NCBI RefSeq assembly: GCF_028682455.1
Contig: NZ_JANHLD010000001.1
Span: 1,488,001 to 1,552,000, forward strand
Direction of reading: 5' to 3'
Length of the DNA stretch: 64,000 bases
Origin: Pseudomonas putida
GTDB lineage: Bacteria > Pseudomonadota > Gammaproteobacteria > Pseudomonadales > Pseudomonadaceae
The notes beneath the pieces were generated by a model. The model was not told the origin of the DNA. It was given only the letters and a program-made list of their open reading frames with translations, and did not search any database. The first letter of the stretch is position 1. Every line of letters begins with the position of its first letter. The position numbers and the translations under genes are program-made. Below are positions 25,359 through 34,587 of this stretch, in pieces.

Positions 25359-27026
25359 CTAGTGAACCAGCATGCCGGTCAGCCAATAAGCCTGGATCAA
25401 GGTGATCAGGCCGACGATGGTGGCGAAGAACAGGCTGTGCTTGAGGGTGAAGCGGAACAGGTCAGATTCCTTGCCAACCAGGCCGGTGGCCGCGCACGCC
25501 ACGGCGATCGACTGCGGCGAAATCATCTTGCCGGTGACGCCACCGCTGGTGTTGGCGGCCACCAGCAAGGTGTCGTTGACACCGATCTGGTGGGCGGTGG
25601 TGGCCTGCAGCGAGCTGAACAGGGCGTTGGACGAAGTGTCGGAGCCGGTCAGGAACACGCCCAGCCAGCCGAGGAACGGCGAGAAGAACGGGAACGCGGC
25701 GCCCGTGCCGGCCAGTACCAGGGCCATGGTCGAAGACATGCCCGAGTAGTTGGTGACGAAGGCGAAGGCCAGCACCATGCCAATCGACAGGATCGGCCAG
25801 CGCAGTTCGAAGAAGGTCTCCTTCAAAGTGGTCAGACCAGTTTTGAAGTTGATCTTCAGGACCAGCATGGAGATCAGTGCCGAGAAGAAAATCGCGGTGC
25901 CGGTCGCAGAAATCGGGTCGAGTTTGAACACGGCCGGAATCGCGGTCGGGGTGGCGACGATCGGGGCGGTCTTGATCACCAGTTGGTCAAGGTGCGGGAT
26001 GGCGAAGTTGAACACCCAGCTGTACATCGAGCCGCCTGCGGCAAACGCGGCCTTGAATGGCTTGAGGGTCCAGATGGTGACCAGCACGGTGAGGATCAGG
26101 AACGGCGACCAGGCCTTGAAGATCTCGCCGAAGCTGTAAGGCGAAGGCTGGCTGCCGCCAGCGTTGACCACTGCGGCGCCGACGCTGCCGGTGGCGGTGG
26201 TGAACGAGCGCTTGGGCTGCCAAACCTTGAGGAACAGGGTCAGGGAAATCAGGCTGGCCAGGGCCGAGGTGATGTCCGGCAGTTCCGGACCGATGAAGTT
26301 CGAGGTGAAGTACTGGGTCACGGCAAAGCTCAGGCCGGCAACCAGTGCGGCGGGCCAGGTCTCTTTGACGCCGCGCAGGCCGTCCATCATGAACACCAGC
26401 CAGAACGGCACGAACAGCGACAGCAGGGGCAGTTGGCGGCCGGTCATGGCACCGATCTTGAAGGCGTCGATACCAGTCACCTGGCCGGCAACGATGATCG
26501 GGATGCCCAGGGCGCCGAATGCCACGGGGGCGGTGTTGGCGATCAGGCACAGGCCGGCGGCGTACAGCGGGTTGAAGCCCAGGCCTACCAGCAGGGCAGC
26601 GGTAATGGCCACCGGGGCGCCGAAGCCCGCCGCACCTTCAAGGAATGCACCGAAGCAGAAACCGATCAGCAGTACCTGCAGGCGCTGGTCGTCGGTGATC
26701 GACAGCACCGAGCTGCGGATGACTTCGAACTGGCCGCTCTTGACCGTCAGCTTGTAGAGGAACACCGCGGCAACGATGATCCACGCAATGGGCCACAGGC
26801 CGTAGGCAAAACCATAACCGGCGGCGGCAATCGCCATGTCGGCTGGCATCTGGAAAGCGAAGATCGCCACCAGGATCGACAGGCCCAGCGTAATGCTGCC
26901 GGCCACGTGACCCTTGAGGCGGAACACCGCCAGGGCGAGGAAGAAGAATACGATCGGGATGACTGCCGCGAGCGCGGACAGGCCAAGACTACCAAGCGGA
27001 CTGTAGAGCTGTTGCCAGGTTTGCAT
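25359..27026 (-). CDS. lldP: L-lactate permease
   Basis: A 555-residue LctP-family inner-membrane permease for lactate (and probably glycolate). About 12-14 hydrophobic segments are seen, starting [18 protein letters not shown]. Family motifs include [21 protein letters not shown], the most diagnostic segment, and [13 protein letters not shown] with [19 protein letters not shown] near the C-terminus. The ATG at 27026 is preceded by AGGGG. It is the first gene of lldP-lldD-dld and divergent from lldR, with the LldR operator 44 bases upstream. Confidence 0.96.
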   Translation of the reverse strand: MQTWQQLYSPLGSLGLSALAAVIPIVFFFLALAVFRLKGHVAGSITLGLSILVAIFAFQMPADMAIAAAGYGFAYGLWPIAWIIVAAVFLYKLTVKSGQFEVIRSSVLSITDDQRLQVLLIGFCFGAFLEGAAGFGAPVAITAALLVGLGFNPLYAAGLCLIANTAPVAFGALGIPIIVAGQVTGIDAFKIGAMTGRQLPLLSLFVPFWLVFMMDGLRGVKETWPAALVAGLSFAVTQYFTSNFIGPELPDITSALASLISLTLFLKVWQPKRSFTTATGSVGAAVVNAGGSQPSPYSFGEIFKAWSPFLILTVLVTIWTLKPFKAAFAAGGSMYSWVFNFAIPHLDQLVIKTAPIVATPTAIPAVFKLDPISATGTAIFFSALISMLVLKINFKTGLTTLKETFFELRWPILSIGMVLAFAFVTNYSGMSSTMALVLAGTGAAFPFFSPFLGWLGVFLTGSDTSSNALFSSLQATTAHQIGVNDTLLVAANTSGGVTGKMISPQSIAVACAATGLVGKESDLFRFTLKHSLFFATIVGLITLIQAYWLTGMLVH

Positions 27027-27069
27027 ATGGGGTGGCCCCTAATTGTTGTTGGTGGCACTGGCATTGGAT

Positions 27070-27086
27070 AATTGGTAAGACCAATT
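27070..27086. promoter_or_regulatory. LldR operator
   Basis: AATTGGTAAGACCAATT is a perfect palindrome of two 7-base arms (AATTGGT/ACCAATT) around AAG. It has the TTGGT...ACCAA form recognised by GntR-family LldR repressors and lies between lldP and lldR, closest to lldP. Relief by lactate would induce the permease and both dehydrogenases. Confidence 0.85.
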
Positions 27087-27278
27087 TACAATGTCGAGGC
27101 GCTAGGTTAAAAGCCTCGTCGAGGGTGTGTCAATTTGTCCCTGTAAAACTTTCGTCGGACGGGTGTCGGAAGGAGGGGCTGGATGGCAAGGAAAAATGGC
27201 AACTGATGGGTGTCGGCGGGCGGCGGATGAGCCAGAATAGACAGCCCCGAACGCACTCGGGATTGTGGAGAGCATGTG

Positions 27279-28046
27279 ATGGTTTTTGATCAGGTCCGCC
27301 AACGCCGTTTGTCCGACGATATTGTCGAACGGCTTGAGGGGATGATTCTTGAAGGCACCTTGACGGCTGGCCAGCGGCTGCCTGCCGAACGAACATTGTC
27401 GGAACAGTTCGGGGTGTCGCGACCGTCACTGCGTGAAGCAATCCAGAAGCTGGTGGCCAAGGGGTTGCTGGTCAGTCGCCAGGGCGGCGGCAACTACGTG
27501 GCCGAATCACTGGGCACGACCTTCAGCGACCCCTTGCTGCAACTGCTGGAAAGCAACCCTGAAGCCCAGCGCGACCTGCTGGAGTTCCGGCATACGCTGG
27601 AGGCATCGTGTGCCTACTACGCGGCGGCCCGTGCGACAGAGCCCGACCGCCAGCGCCTGAAGGCCGCCTTCGATGTCCTGCAAGACTGCTACACCCGTCA
27701 CGATGAAGTCAGTAGGGCAGAGGAAGGGGCGGCCGATGCAAGCTTTCACCTGGCCATTGCCGAGGCCAGTCACAACGCAGTGTTGCTCCATACCATCCGC
27801 GGCCTGTTCGACCTGCTCAAGCGCAACGTGGTGACCAATATCGGCGGCATGTACAAGCAGCGCTCCGAAACCCGCGACATGTTGATCGGTCAGCACCGTG
27901 ACCTGTACCTGGCGATTGTCGAGGGGCGCGCCGATGACGCGCGCGAAATCTCCAGCCGACACATTCTGTATGTGCAGGAAGTGCTCGATGAGGTGCGTCA
28001 GGAGGTTCAGCGGGTGGCGCGGGCGGAGCGGCGTAGCGGACATTGA
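27279..28046 (+). CDS. lldR: lactate-responsive GntR/FadR-family repressor
   Basis: A 255-residue regulator. The N-terminal winged helix-turn-helix is RRLSDDIVERLEGMILEGTLTAGQRLPAERTLSEQFGVSRPSLREAIQKLVAKGLL. The C-terminal FCD all-helical domain (about 95-230) has the metal/ligand residues within FHLAIAEASHNAVLLH and the HRDLYLAIVEGRADDA region. The ATG at 27279 is eight bases after GGAG; a GTG one codon earlier is also possible. It is divergent from lldP-lldD-dld and very probably represses them through the operator at 27070-27086. It ends at a REP pair that separates it from smpB. Confidence 0.93.
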   Translation: MVFDQVRQRRLSDDIVERLEGMILEGTLTAGQRLPAERTLSEQFGVSRPSLREAIQKLVAKGLLVSRQGGGNYVAESLGTTFSDPLLQLLESNPEAQRDLLEFRHTLEASCAYYAAARATEPDRQRLKAAFDVLQDCYTRHDEVSRAEEGAADASFHLAIAEASHNAVLLHTIRGLFDLLKRNVVTNIGGMYKQRSETRDMLIGQHRDLYLAIVEGRADDAREISSRHILYVQEVLDEVRQEVQRVARAERRSGH

Positions 28047-28057
28047 CCTATGAATCG

Positions 28058-28098
28058 CGGGGCAAGCCCGCTCCTGCCGTAGGAGTGGGCTTGCCCCG
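28058..28098. repeat. REP-type inverted pair between lldR and smpB
   Basis: Arms CGGGGCAAGCCCGCTCCT (28058-28075) and AGGAGTGGGCTTGCCCCG (28081-28098) pair with one mismatch. The core GGGCAAGCCCGCTCCT is the common Pseudomonas REP motif and recurs at 38665-38734. It lies between convergent genes, where it can stop or stabilise transcripts. Confidence 0.85.
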
Positions 28099-28104
28099 TG
28101 ATAT

Positions 28105-28587
28105 TCAGTCTTCCTTGCCCTTGTTGCGAACTGCGCGCTGCAGCTCGCGATCGGAATCGCGCTCGCGCTGGGTATCGCGCTTGTCGTATTCCTTCTTGCC
28201 CTTGCCCAGTGCGATTTCGCACTTGATCAGGTGCTTGCTCCAGTAGATCGACAAGGCCACGCAGGTGTAGCCCTTCTGCTGGACGGCCGCATGCAGTCGC
28301 TCCAGCTCTCGACGGTTGAGCAGCAGTTTGCGGGTACGTGTCGGGTCGGCGATGACGTGAGTACTGGCGGCGGTCAGTGGCGTGATATGGCTGCCCATCA
28401 GCCAGGCCTCGCCATCCTTGAGCACCACGTAACTGTCGGTCAGGTGCGCCTTGCCGGCACGCAGACTTTTTACTTCCCAACCGGACAGGACCAATCCGGC
28501 CTCGAACTTGTGTTCGATGAAGTAATCGTGACGCGCCTTTTTGTTCTGCGCGATTGTCCCTGTCGGATGTTTCTTTTGTTTAGCCAT
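28105..28587 (-). CDS. smpB: SsrA-binding protein SmpB
   Basis: A 160-residue RNA-binding protein that delivers tmRNA to stalled ribosomes. The oligonucleotide-binding fold shows [52 protein letters not shown] and [13 protein letters not shown]. The basic C-terminal tail ([29 protein letters not shown]) enters the mRNA channel. The ATG at 28587 is chosen because the protein aligns from [25 protein letters not shown] -10 box ends only nine bases before it, so the transcript would have almost no leader and there is no ribosome site. It converges on lldR; ssrA is 7.3 kb away. Confidence 0.96.
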   Translation of the reverse strand: MAKQKKHPTGTIAQNKKARHDYFIEHKFEAGLVLSGWEVKSLRAGKAHLTDSYVVLKDGEAWLMGSHITPLTAASTHVIADPTRTRKLLLNRRELERLHAAVQQKGYTCVALSIYWSKHLIKCEIALGKGKKEYDKRDTQRERDSDRELQRAVRNKGKED

Positions 28588-28596
28588 AGGGGCGGC

Positions 28597-28602
28597 ATTA
28601 TA
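28597..28602 (-). promoter_or_regulatory. -10 element of smpB very close to the start codon
   Basis: On the minus strand TATAAT is a consensus -10 hexamer ending nine bases before the smpB ATG. A start point 6-8 bases downstream would leave a leader of about 2-4 bases. No good -35 is seen (TAGCCG at 17-base spacing). Confidence 0.55.
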
Positions 28603-28703
28603 GGCAGTCGTCGCGCTGTCGGCTACGGGGTAGCAGTGAGCTTGAGGCCTTGGAGTGAATCCCGGACAATGCGCGCTCTTTTTTTCCACAGTTGAGCGTG
28701 TTG

Positions 28704-30107
28704 ATGTCGACGGACAAGGTTTCTGTCCATGGTGGCTGGGCCAGTCGCTGGGTATTCGTGCTGGCGGCCACCGGTGCTGCGGTGGGGTTGGGAAGTATCT
28801 GGAAATTCCCCTACATGGTCGGCGTCTATGGCGGCGGCGCCTTTGTCCTGGTGTTCCTGGCCTGCATCGCCCTGATCGGTATCCCGGTGATGCTCGCCGA
28901 GACCCTGATCGGCCGGCGCACCCGGCAAAGCCCGGCCAACGCCCTGCGCGAGCTTGCGGTGGGGGCGGGGCATTCGCCGCGGTGGTCGTGGTGGGCCTTC
29001 GCCGGGATGGTCACGGCGCTGTTGATCCTATCGTTCTACAGCGTGGTCGGGGGCTGGTCGTTCGATTACATCATCAATATGGGGCGGGGTGACTTCCAGG
29101 GTGTGACGGCCGATCAGGTCGGCGGCTACTTCAATGGCGTGATCAGCGACCCCTGGCGCCTGGTGCTGTGGCACAGCCTGTTCATGCTGCTGTCGGCACT
29201 GGTGATTGCCCGAGGCGTGGTGGCGGGGCTGGAGAAAAGCCTGCGCATCATGATGCCGCTGCTGTTCCTGCTGCTGGTGATCCTGTTGGGCTACAGCCTG
29301 ACCACCGGGCACTTTATGCAGGGCCTGCACTTCATGTTCGACTTCGATACCTCGCGCCTGCTCGACGGTTTGTTGCCGGCCATGGGGCATGCGTTTTTCT
29401 CCCTGAGTGTCGGTGTGGGCTCGTTGTTGATCTACGGCGCGTACATGCCTAAGCAGTCCTCCATCGGTGGCACCATTGTCGCCGTCGCCCTGCTCGATAC
29501 CTTTGTCTCGCTGCTGGCCGGCATGGCGCTGTTTCCGATCGTGTTCGCCGCCGGCCTGAATCCAAGCGAGGGCCCGGGCCTGATGTTCGTTGCCTTGCCT
29601 TTTGCCTTCGGCAATGTGGCGTTTGGCCAGTTGATGGGCGTCGTATTCTTTGTTCTAGTGGCCGTCGCAGCCTGGAGTTCGGCGATTTCCTTGCTCGAAC
29701 CGATGGTGGCCTACCTGGTGGAGCGCACTGGCGTGCGGCGTGGCTGGATCACCACCTGGCTGGCGTTCAGTTGCTGGCTGGTAGGGTTGGGGACGGTGTT
29801 TTCGTTCAACATCTGGCAGCAGGCGCGCTTTTTCGTGAACGACGACAGCGGTTTTCAGCTCTATCAGTGGGGAGCGACTGGCGGGCTGGATTTCTTTGGG
29901 GTGATCGACTTCTTCACCTCCAGAATCATGCTGCCGCTGGGTGGATTGTGCTTTGTGGTATTCGCAGGTTGGATCATGGGGCGTGAGGCGGTGCGCGATG
30001 AGTTAGCCATGCGCAGCCCGCTGCTGTTTGCTCTGACCTTCTTCTTGATGCGCTATGTGGCGCCCCTCGGCATTCTGGTTGTGTTTGCCGCTCAGCTTTG
30101 GAAGTGA
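28704..30107 (+). CDS. sodium-dependent neurotransmitter-symporter (NSS) family transporter
   Basis: A 467-residue inner-membrane sodium:solute symporter, likely for an amino acid. The first segment has the family sodium-binding signature [19 protein letters not shown]. Segment 6 shows [18 protein letters not shown], and the C-terminal half has [27 protein letters not shown]. About 11-12 hydrophobic segments are visible. The ATG at 28704 ([16 protein letters not shown]) is preferred to a TTG at 28692; neither has a strong ribosome site. It is followed 7 bases later by ratA, so the three genes to rnfH may form one transcript. Confidence 0.9.
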   Translation: MSTDKVSVHGGWASRWVFVLAATGAAVGLGSIWKFPYMVGVYGGGAFVLVFLACIALIGIPVMLAETLIGRRTRQSPANALRELAVGAGHSPRWSWWAFAGMVTALLILSFYSVVGGWSFDYIINMGRGDFQGVTADQVGGYFNGVISDPWRLVLWHSLFMLLSALVIARGVVAGLEKSLRIMMPLLFLLLVILLGYSLTTGHFMQGLHFMFDFDTSRLLDGLLPAMGHAFFSLSVGVGSLLIYGAYMPKQSSIGGTIVAVALLDTFVSLLAGMALFPIVFAAGLNPSEGPGLMFVALPFAFGNVAFGQLMGVVFFVLVAVAAWSSAISLLEPMVAYLVERTGVRRGWITTWLAFSCWLVGLGTVFSFNIWQQARFFVNDDSGFQLYQWGATGGLDFFGVIDFFTSRIMLPLGGLCFVVFAGWIMGREAVRDELAMRSPLLFALTFFLMRYVAPLGILVVFAAQLWK

Positions 30108-30114
30108 CACCTGG

Positions 30115-30549
30115 ATGACTACCCATATTCAACGTTCGGCCCTGCTGCCTTATCCCGCCCAGGCGCTGTACGACCTGGTCAACGATGTTGCGCGGTATCC
30201 GGAGTTCCTGCCCTGGTGCTCATCCAGCACCGTGCTGGAGGTCAGTGACACGCTGATGCGTGCCAGCCTGGAAGTGGCCAAGGGCGGTATGAGCCAGAAG
30301 TTTGTCACCCGTAATGTACTGGTGCCCGGGCAGTCCATCGAGATGAACCTGGAAGAGGGGCCGTTCAATCAGCTGCATGGCCTGTGGGTCTTCAAGCCGT
30401 TGGGTGAGAAGGCCTGCAAGATCAGCCTGGACCTGTCCTTCGATTACGCCGGGCCATTGGTGCGGGCAACTCTGGGGCCATTGTTCAACCAGGCTGCCAA
30501 CACCCTGGTCGATGCCTTCTGCCAACGGGCAAAGCAGTTCAATGGCTGA
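30115..30549 (+). CDS. ratA: RatA-type START-domain protein (type II toxin/ubiquinone-binding family)
   Basis: A 144-residue SRPBCC/START-like protein. The family motifs are SALLPYPAQALYDLVNDVARYPEFLPWC near the N-terminus and EMNLEEGPFNQLHGLWVFKPL in the middle. In E. coli RatA was reported to inhibit 70S assembly; homologous Coq10-like proteins bind ubiquinone, so its role here is not settled. It overlaps rnfH by 8 bases (30542-30549), so the pair is translationally coupled, the conserved ratA-rnfH arrangement beside bamE. Confidence 0.93.
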   Translation: MTTHIQRSALLPYPAQALYDLVNDVARYPEFLPWCSSSTVLEVSDTLMRASLEVAKGGMSQKFVTRNVLVPGQSIEMNLEEGPFNQLHGLWVFKPLGEKACKISLDLSFDYAGPLVRATLGPLFNQAANTLVDAFCQRAKQFNG

Positions 30550-30856
30550 CATGCTGCAGGTTGAAGTGGCGTATGCCACTGCTGAACAGCAGTGGCTGCT
30601 GACAGTGGAGGTGCCCAAGGGCACCTCGTTGCGTGAGGCCGTGCGCTTGTCGGGGATTGCAGCACAAGTGCCAGGGCTGGATGTAGAGGCTTGCCCACTG
30701 GGCATCTTCGGGAAGGTTGTCAGTGACGCTGCGCAGCAGTCGGTGACCGAGGGGGATCGGATCGAGCTGTACAGGCCGTTGTTGATCGACCCTAAGGAAG
30801 TGCGCAAGCAGCGCGCTGACAAGGTGGCGCGGGTGTTCAAGAAGGCGAAGCGGTAG
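30542..30856 (+). CDS. rnfH: RnfH/RatB family ubiquitin-like protein
   Basis: A 104-residue protein with a beta-grasp (ubiquitin-like) fold pattern: MLQVEVAYATAEQQWLLTVEVPKGTSLREAVRLSGI, then GIFGKVVSDAAQQSVTEGDRIELYRPLLIDPKEVRKQRA, the family signature. The C-terminal tail is very basic. It overlaps the 3' end of ratA and is followed by a strong terminator shared with bamE. Molecular function is not established. Confidence 0.93.
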   Translation: MADMLQVEVAYATAEQQWLLTVEVPKGTSLREAVRLSGIAAQVPGLDVEACPLGIFGKVVSDAAQQSVTEGDRIELYRPLLIDPKEVRKQRADKVARVFKKAKR

Positions 30857-30874
30857 CGCGCAAATTACAGGTAC

Positions 30875-30902
30875 AAAAAAGCCCGGAATGTCCGGGCTTT
30901 TG
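30875..30902. terminator. bidirectional terminator between rnfH and bamE
   Basis: A6, stem GCCCGGA-ATG-TCCGGGC, T4. It is placed between the convergent ends of rnfH and bamE. Confidence 0.92.
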
Positions 30903-30916
30903 TTTGCCAGCAGTAT

Positions 30917-31456
30917 TTACTGTGGCGAGGTTTCCAGTGGGGCTGGGGTCGGTACCGGGATGGTCTCGATGGTATCGACTTCGCGCTGGATCTTCTCTTC
31001 CAGGGAACCTGGCTTGGCCGGGGTTTCCTTGACCTGTTCAGCGGGCTCGGTGGCGGTGCCTGGCTGGACTGGAGTGACGCTGGTGTCGCCGCTGCCGCCG
31101 AGGATTTCCTGGTCGCGGCTCACACCTGGCATGAAGTCGCCGGACAGGCTGACCAGTTGGTCGCTCTCGTTGAAGAAAATGCTCATGCGCTCTTGTTGGC
31201 GTTGGCCGCCACCAGGCTGCAGGCTGTACAGGTAATCCCAACGGTTGGTGTGGAAGGTGTCCTGGATCAGCGGGTTGCCCATGATAAACCTTACTTGCCG
31301 ACGGGTCATTCCGGGGCGCAATTGGTCTATCATGTCTTGCGTGACGACATTGCCCTGCTGGATGTCGATTTTGTAAACCCCGGGGAACGAGCAACCGGCG
31401 AGTGCGAGCAGTCCCACGAAGGTGAGGCTGGTTAGCAAGAGCTTGGTGTTTTGCAT
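30917..31456 (-). CDS. bamE: outer-membrane assembly lipoprotein BamE (OmlA/SmpA)
   Basis: A 179-residue lipoprotein of the BAM complex that inserts beta-barrel proteins into the outer membrane. A lipoprotein signal with lipobox LAGC (Cys at residue 22) is followed by the BamE domain: [38 protein letters not shown] and [15 protein letters not shown]. The C-terminal extension from about residue 120 is Pro/Thr/Glu-rich and longer than in E. coli BamE, as usual in pseudomonads. The ATG at 31456 is used because it directly precedes the signal peptide. It is divergent from fur. Confidence 0.96.
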   Translation of the reverse strand: MQNTKLLLTSLTFVGLLALAGCSFPGVYKIDIQQGNVVTQDMIDQLRPGMTRRQVRFIMGNPLIQDTFHTNRWDYLYSLQPGGGQRQQERMSIFFNESDQLVSLSGDFMPGVSRDQEILGGSGDTSVTPVQPGTATEPAEQVKETPAKPGSLEEKIQREVDTIETIPVPTPAPLETSPQ

Positions 31457-31553
31457 CGGTGGGCGACTTCCACTATCTTGGCTGGACAACGTAAACCCCG
31501 ATCATACCCGTATTCAGAGAAGCTGCGAAGCAGCATCGGCGAGAAAGCTGACC

Positions 31554-31958
31554 ATGGTTGAAAATAGCGAACTGCGCAAAGCCGGTCTCAAGGTGACACT
31601 GCCTCGAGTGAAGATTCTACAGATGCTCGACTCTACCGAGCAGCGTCACATGAGTGCTGAAGATGTCTACAAGGCGCTGATGGAGGCAGGCGAGGACGTC
31701 GGTCTGGCCACGGTCTACCGTGTTCTGACCCAGTTCGAAGCTGCTGGCCTGGTTGTGCGCCATAACTTCGACGGCGGTCATGCCGTGTTCGAATTGGCCG
31801 ATGGTGGCCACCACGACCATATGGTCAACGTGGAGTCGGGCGAGGTTATCGAGTTCTTCGACAGCGAGATTGAAAAGCGCCAGAAGGAAATCGTTGCCGA
31901 GCACGGTTTCGAACTGGTTGACCACAATCTGGTCCTGTACGTGCGCAAGAAAAAGTAA
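31554..31958 (+). CDS. fur: ferric uptake regulator Fur
   Basis: A 134-residue iron-responsive repressor. The winged-helix DNA-binding domain contains LRKAGLKVTLPRVKILQMLDS and AEDVYKALMEAGEDVGLATVYRVLTQFEAAGLV. The metal-binding dimerisation domain has HAVFELADGGHHDHMVNVESGEVIEF. The short C-terminus lacks the extra cysteine pair of some Fur proteins, as is normal in Pseudomonas. It is divergent from bamE with a 97-base intergenic region. It is the probable repressor acting on the Fur-box-like site before the fecI-like gene at the left end. Confidence 0.97.
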   Translation: MVENSELRKAGLKVTLPRVKILQMLDSTEQRHMSAEDVYKALMEAGEDVGLATVYRVLTQFEAAGLVVRHNFDGGHAVFELADGGHHDHMVNVESGEVIEFFDSEIEKRQKEIVAEHGFELVDHNLVLYVRKKK

Positions 31959-31983
31959 GCAACAGTTCTTGTTGCACAGCATC

Positions 31984-32008
31984 AAAGGCGACCCTGGGGT
32001 CGCCTTTG
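31984..32008. terminator. bidirectional terminator between fur and recN
   Basis: AAAGGCGACCC-TGG-GGTCGCCTTT type hairpin with short A and T flanks between convergent fur and recN. Confidence 0.85.
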
Positions 32009-32027
32009 TACTTTCTGGGATGAGGCA

Positions 32028-33701
32028 TCAGGCCTTGCTGGTGACCACCATCTTGCGGGCGTGGGCCAGGGACTCCTTGGTCAGGTCGATACCGCCGAGC
32101 ATTCGCGCCACTTCTTCGACCCGCTCACGCTTGCCCAGACTGGCCACGGCGGTGTGGGTGGCGTCGCTGTTGCGTACCTTGTGTACGAACAGGTGATGGT
32201 GACCCTGCGCTGCAACTTGCGGCAGGTGAGTCACGGTCAGTACCTGGCCGCGCTCGCCGAGGCGACGCAGCAACTGGCCGACAATCTCTGCCGTCGGGCC
32301 GCCGATACCCACATCCACTTCATCGAACACCAGGGTGGGGATGCGCGAGGTTTGTGCTGTGATCACCTGGATCGCCAGGCTGATCCGTGAAAGCTCGCCC
32401 CCGGAGGCGACTTTGGCCAGGGCCTTGAGCGGTTGGCCGGGGTTGGCGCTGACCAGGAGTTCCACCTGCTCGCGACCATGGGGTGAGAGGTCGTCACTGG
32501 TGTTGCTGTGCAGTTCGATGCTGAAGCGCCCGCCGGGCATGCCCAGGCGCTGAATTTCCTGCTCCACCGCATTGGCCAGCTGGCTGGCGGCCTGGCAGCG
32601 CAAGGCGCTCAGTTCGCCAGCCTTTTCCTGGTAGTGGCGGGCAAAAGCGGCGAGCTCGTCACCCAGGCGCTCGATGGATTCGTCATTGGCGTTAAGGCTT
32701 TCGAGCTCTTCCATCAGCCGTTGCTGGAGGTTGGCCAGCTCGGTCGGATGTACCCGGTGCTTGCGGGCCAGGGTATAGATGCTGTCGAGGCGTTCTTCGA
32801 GTTGTTGAAGGCGAGCAGGGTCGGCATCGAAGTTATCCAGGAAGCGATTGAGCTCGCCGACCGCTTCTTCAACCTGGATCTGCGCACTGGCGATCATGGT
32901 GGCGGCCTCGTCCAGCGCCTTGGGTGCGTTCTGCACCGCCGTCAACCGATTGAGGCTGGCGGTGAGGGCGTTGAGCACGTTGCCTGAATCGTTCTCGCTG
33001 CAGTGGTCGATGACCTGGCGGCAAATGCCGAACAAGGCCTCGACATTGGTCAGGTTCTTGTGCTCCTGCTCCAGTTGTTCCAACTCATTCTCGCCCAGGC
33101 CCAGGTTGTCGAGCTCTTCGAGCTGGTAGCTGAGCAGTTGATGCTGCGCGCGTTGTTCGTCGCCGGAGTTGGACAGCCGCTCCAGTTCTTGTCGGGTTTG
33201 CCGCCATCGCTGGGCTGCCAGCTGGACCTGGCGCGCCAGGTCTGTAGCGCCTGCGTACTCGTCGAGCAGACGACGATGGGTGTCGGCTTTCAGTAATGAT
33301 TGATGTTCATGCTGGCTATGGATGTCGATCAGCAGCTCGCCCAGGGCCTTGAGATCGCCGAGCGGGCAGGGCGTGCCATTGATGTAGCCGCGGCTGCGCC
33401 CCTCGGCGGTGATTACCCGACGCAGGATGCACGGGCCGTCGTTGTCCAGGTCGCGCTCCGCCAGCCAGGCGCGGGCTTCGGGAATGTCCGCGAGGTCGAA
33501 GGTGGCGAGGATGTCCGCCTTGTCGGCGCCGGGGCGCACAACGCCGCTGTCGGCACGATCACCCAGGGTCAGGCCCAGGGCATCGAGCATGATCGATTTG
33601 CCGGCCCCGGTTTCACCGGTGATCACACTCATCCCGCGGGCGAGCTCGAGGTCCAGGTGTTCGACGATGGCGTAGTTATGTACGGACAGGTGCACCAGCA
33701 T
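32028..33701 (-). CDS. recN: DNA repair protein RecN
   Basis: A 557-residue SMC-like ATPase for double-strand-break repair. Walker A is GETGAGKSIML (about residues 29-39). Coiled-coil arms occupy the middle (about 160-360), and the ABC signature (VASGGELSRISLAIQ) and Walker B (TLVFDEVDVGIGG) are C-terminal. The final region HLPQVAAQGHHHLFV is typical. A LexA box at 33726-33741 lies just upstream of the ATG, so it is expected to be induced in the SOS response. It is divergent from grpE. Confidence 0.97.
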   Translation of the reverse strand: MLVHLSVHNYAIVEHLDLELARGMSVITGETGAGKSIMLDALGLTLGDRADSGVVRPGADKADILATFDLADIPEARAWLAERDLDNDGPCILRRVITAEGRSRGYINGTPCPLGDLKALGELLIDIHSQHEHQSLLKADTHRRLLDEYAGATDLARQVQLAAQRWRQTRQELERLSNSGDEQRAQHQLLSYQLEELDNLGLGENELEQLEQEHKNLTNVEALFGICRQVIDHCSENDSGNVLNALTASLNRLTAVQNAPKALDEAATMIASAQIQVEEAVGELNRFLDNFDADPARLQQLEERLDSIYTLARKHRVHPTELANLQQRLMEELESLNANDESIERLGDELAAFARHYQEKAGELSALRCQAASQLANAVEQEIQRLGMPGGRFSIELHSNTSDDLSPHGREQVELLVSANPGQPLKALAKVASGGELSRISLAIQVITAQTSRIPTLVFDEVDVGIGGPTAEIVGQLLRRLGERGQVLTVTHLPQVAAQGHHHLFVHKVRNSDATHTAVASLGKRERVEEVARMLGGIDLTKESLAHARKMVVTSKA

Positions 33702-33725
33702 TGGGGCGGCTCCCAGGCGTTAAGT

Positions 33726-33741
33726 CTGGTTATTTATACAG
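33726..33741 (-). promoter_or_regulatory. LexA (SOS) box of recN
   Basis: CTGGTTATTTATACAG fits CTG-N10-CAG with an AT-rich centre. It ends 24 bases upstream of the recN start codon, where it would overlap the promoter. Confidence 0.88.
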
Positions 33742-33849
33742 TGTTTTTAGATTCGCTGACAATGGGCGCACTTAGCTCGATTTGGTTGTCATGGCGCCGT
33801 TTTGAGTGCGATGGGTTATGAGCGAAATGGTCTGCCATGTTCTTTGGCC

Positions 33850-33875
33850 CTTGAACCTGGGTTTTACGACCCCAT
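33850..33875 (+). promoter_or_regulatory. sigma-32 (RpoH) heat-shock promoter of grpE
   Basis: CTTGAA (33850-33855), 14 bases, then CCCCAT (33870-33875, continuing ATA) matches the RpoH consensus closely in both boxes and in spacing. It lies 56 bases before the grpE ATG. Confidence 0.85.
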
Positions 33876-33931
33876 ATAGCCGGCAGAAGCGCGAGTACAG
33901 CTCGCTGACACTATTCGAGAGGAGAGATTTT

Positions 33932-34486
33932 ATGGCTGACGAACAGCTGGATGAACAGAATCTGAACGCCGAGGCCACTGGCGCACAAGAGCTGAGCGCC
34001 CGCGTGCAGGTGCTCGAAGAGCAGCTGGCGGCGGCCCAGGATCAATCCCTGCGCACCGCTGCCGACCTTCAGAACGTGCGCCGCCGCGCCGAACAGGATG
34101 TCGAGAAGGCACATAAGTTCGCCCTGGAAAAATTCGCCGGTGACCTGCTGCCGGTCATCGATAGCCTGGAGCGCGGTCTGGAACTGTCCAGTGCCGAGGA
34201 CGAAAGCATCCGTCCGATGCGCGAAGGTATCGAGCTGACCCTGAAAATGTTCCACGACACCCTCAAGCGCTACAACCTGGAAGCAATTGATCCGCACGGC
34301 GAACCTTTCAATGCCGAGCACCATCAGGCGATGGCCATGCAGGAAAGTGCCGAGGTCGAGCCCAACAGCGTGCTCAAGGTGTTCCAGAAGGGCTATCAGC
34401 TCAATGGTCGCCTGCTGCGCCCTGCCATGGTCGTGGTCAGCAAGGCCCCTGCAGTGGTTTCGCCGTCGATTGACGAGCAGGCTTGA
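33932..34486 (+). CDS. grpE: nucleotide exchange factor GrpE
   Basis: A 184-residue cochaperone that releases ADP from DnaK. The acidic N-terminal tail and long coiled coil ([47 protein letters not shown]) precede the compact beta domain ([24 protein letters not shown] region and [21 protein letters not shown], the family signature). Ribosome site GAGAGGAGAG is strong. First gene of the grpE-dnaK-dnaJ heat-shock group, under the RpoH promoter at 33850. Confidence 0.97.
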   Translation: MADEQLDEQNLNAEATGAQELSARVQVLEEQLAAAQDQSLRTAADLQNVRRRAEQDVEKAHKFALEKFAGDLLPVIDSLERGLELSSAEDESIRPMREGIELTLKMFHDTLKRYNLEAIDPHGEPFNAEHHQAMAMQESAEVEPNSVLKVFQKGYQLNGRLLRPAMVVVSKAPAVVSPSIDEQA

Positions 34487-34587
34487 AATCGTTTCGGGCG
34501 CCCCCATTTAGGTGTCAAGCATTCAAGTATTACCGCAGTTAGCCACCACTGCTGCGGCAACAAAATTCAAGTTTCGGGAGAGTTAAC

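Noticed and set aside
24129..27071. 980-codon plus-strand reading frame
   Set aside because: Antisense shadow of lldD and lldP; low-complexity Gly/His/Gln/Arg content with no domain.
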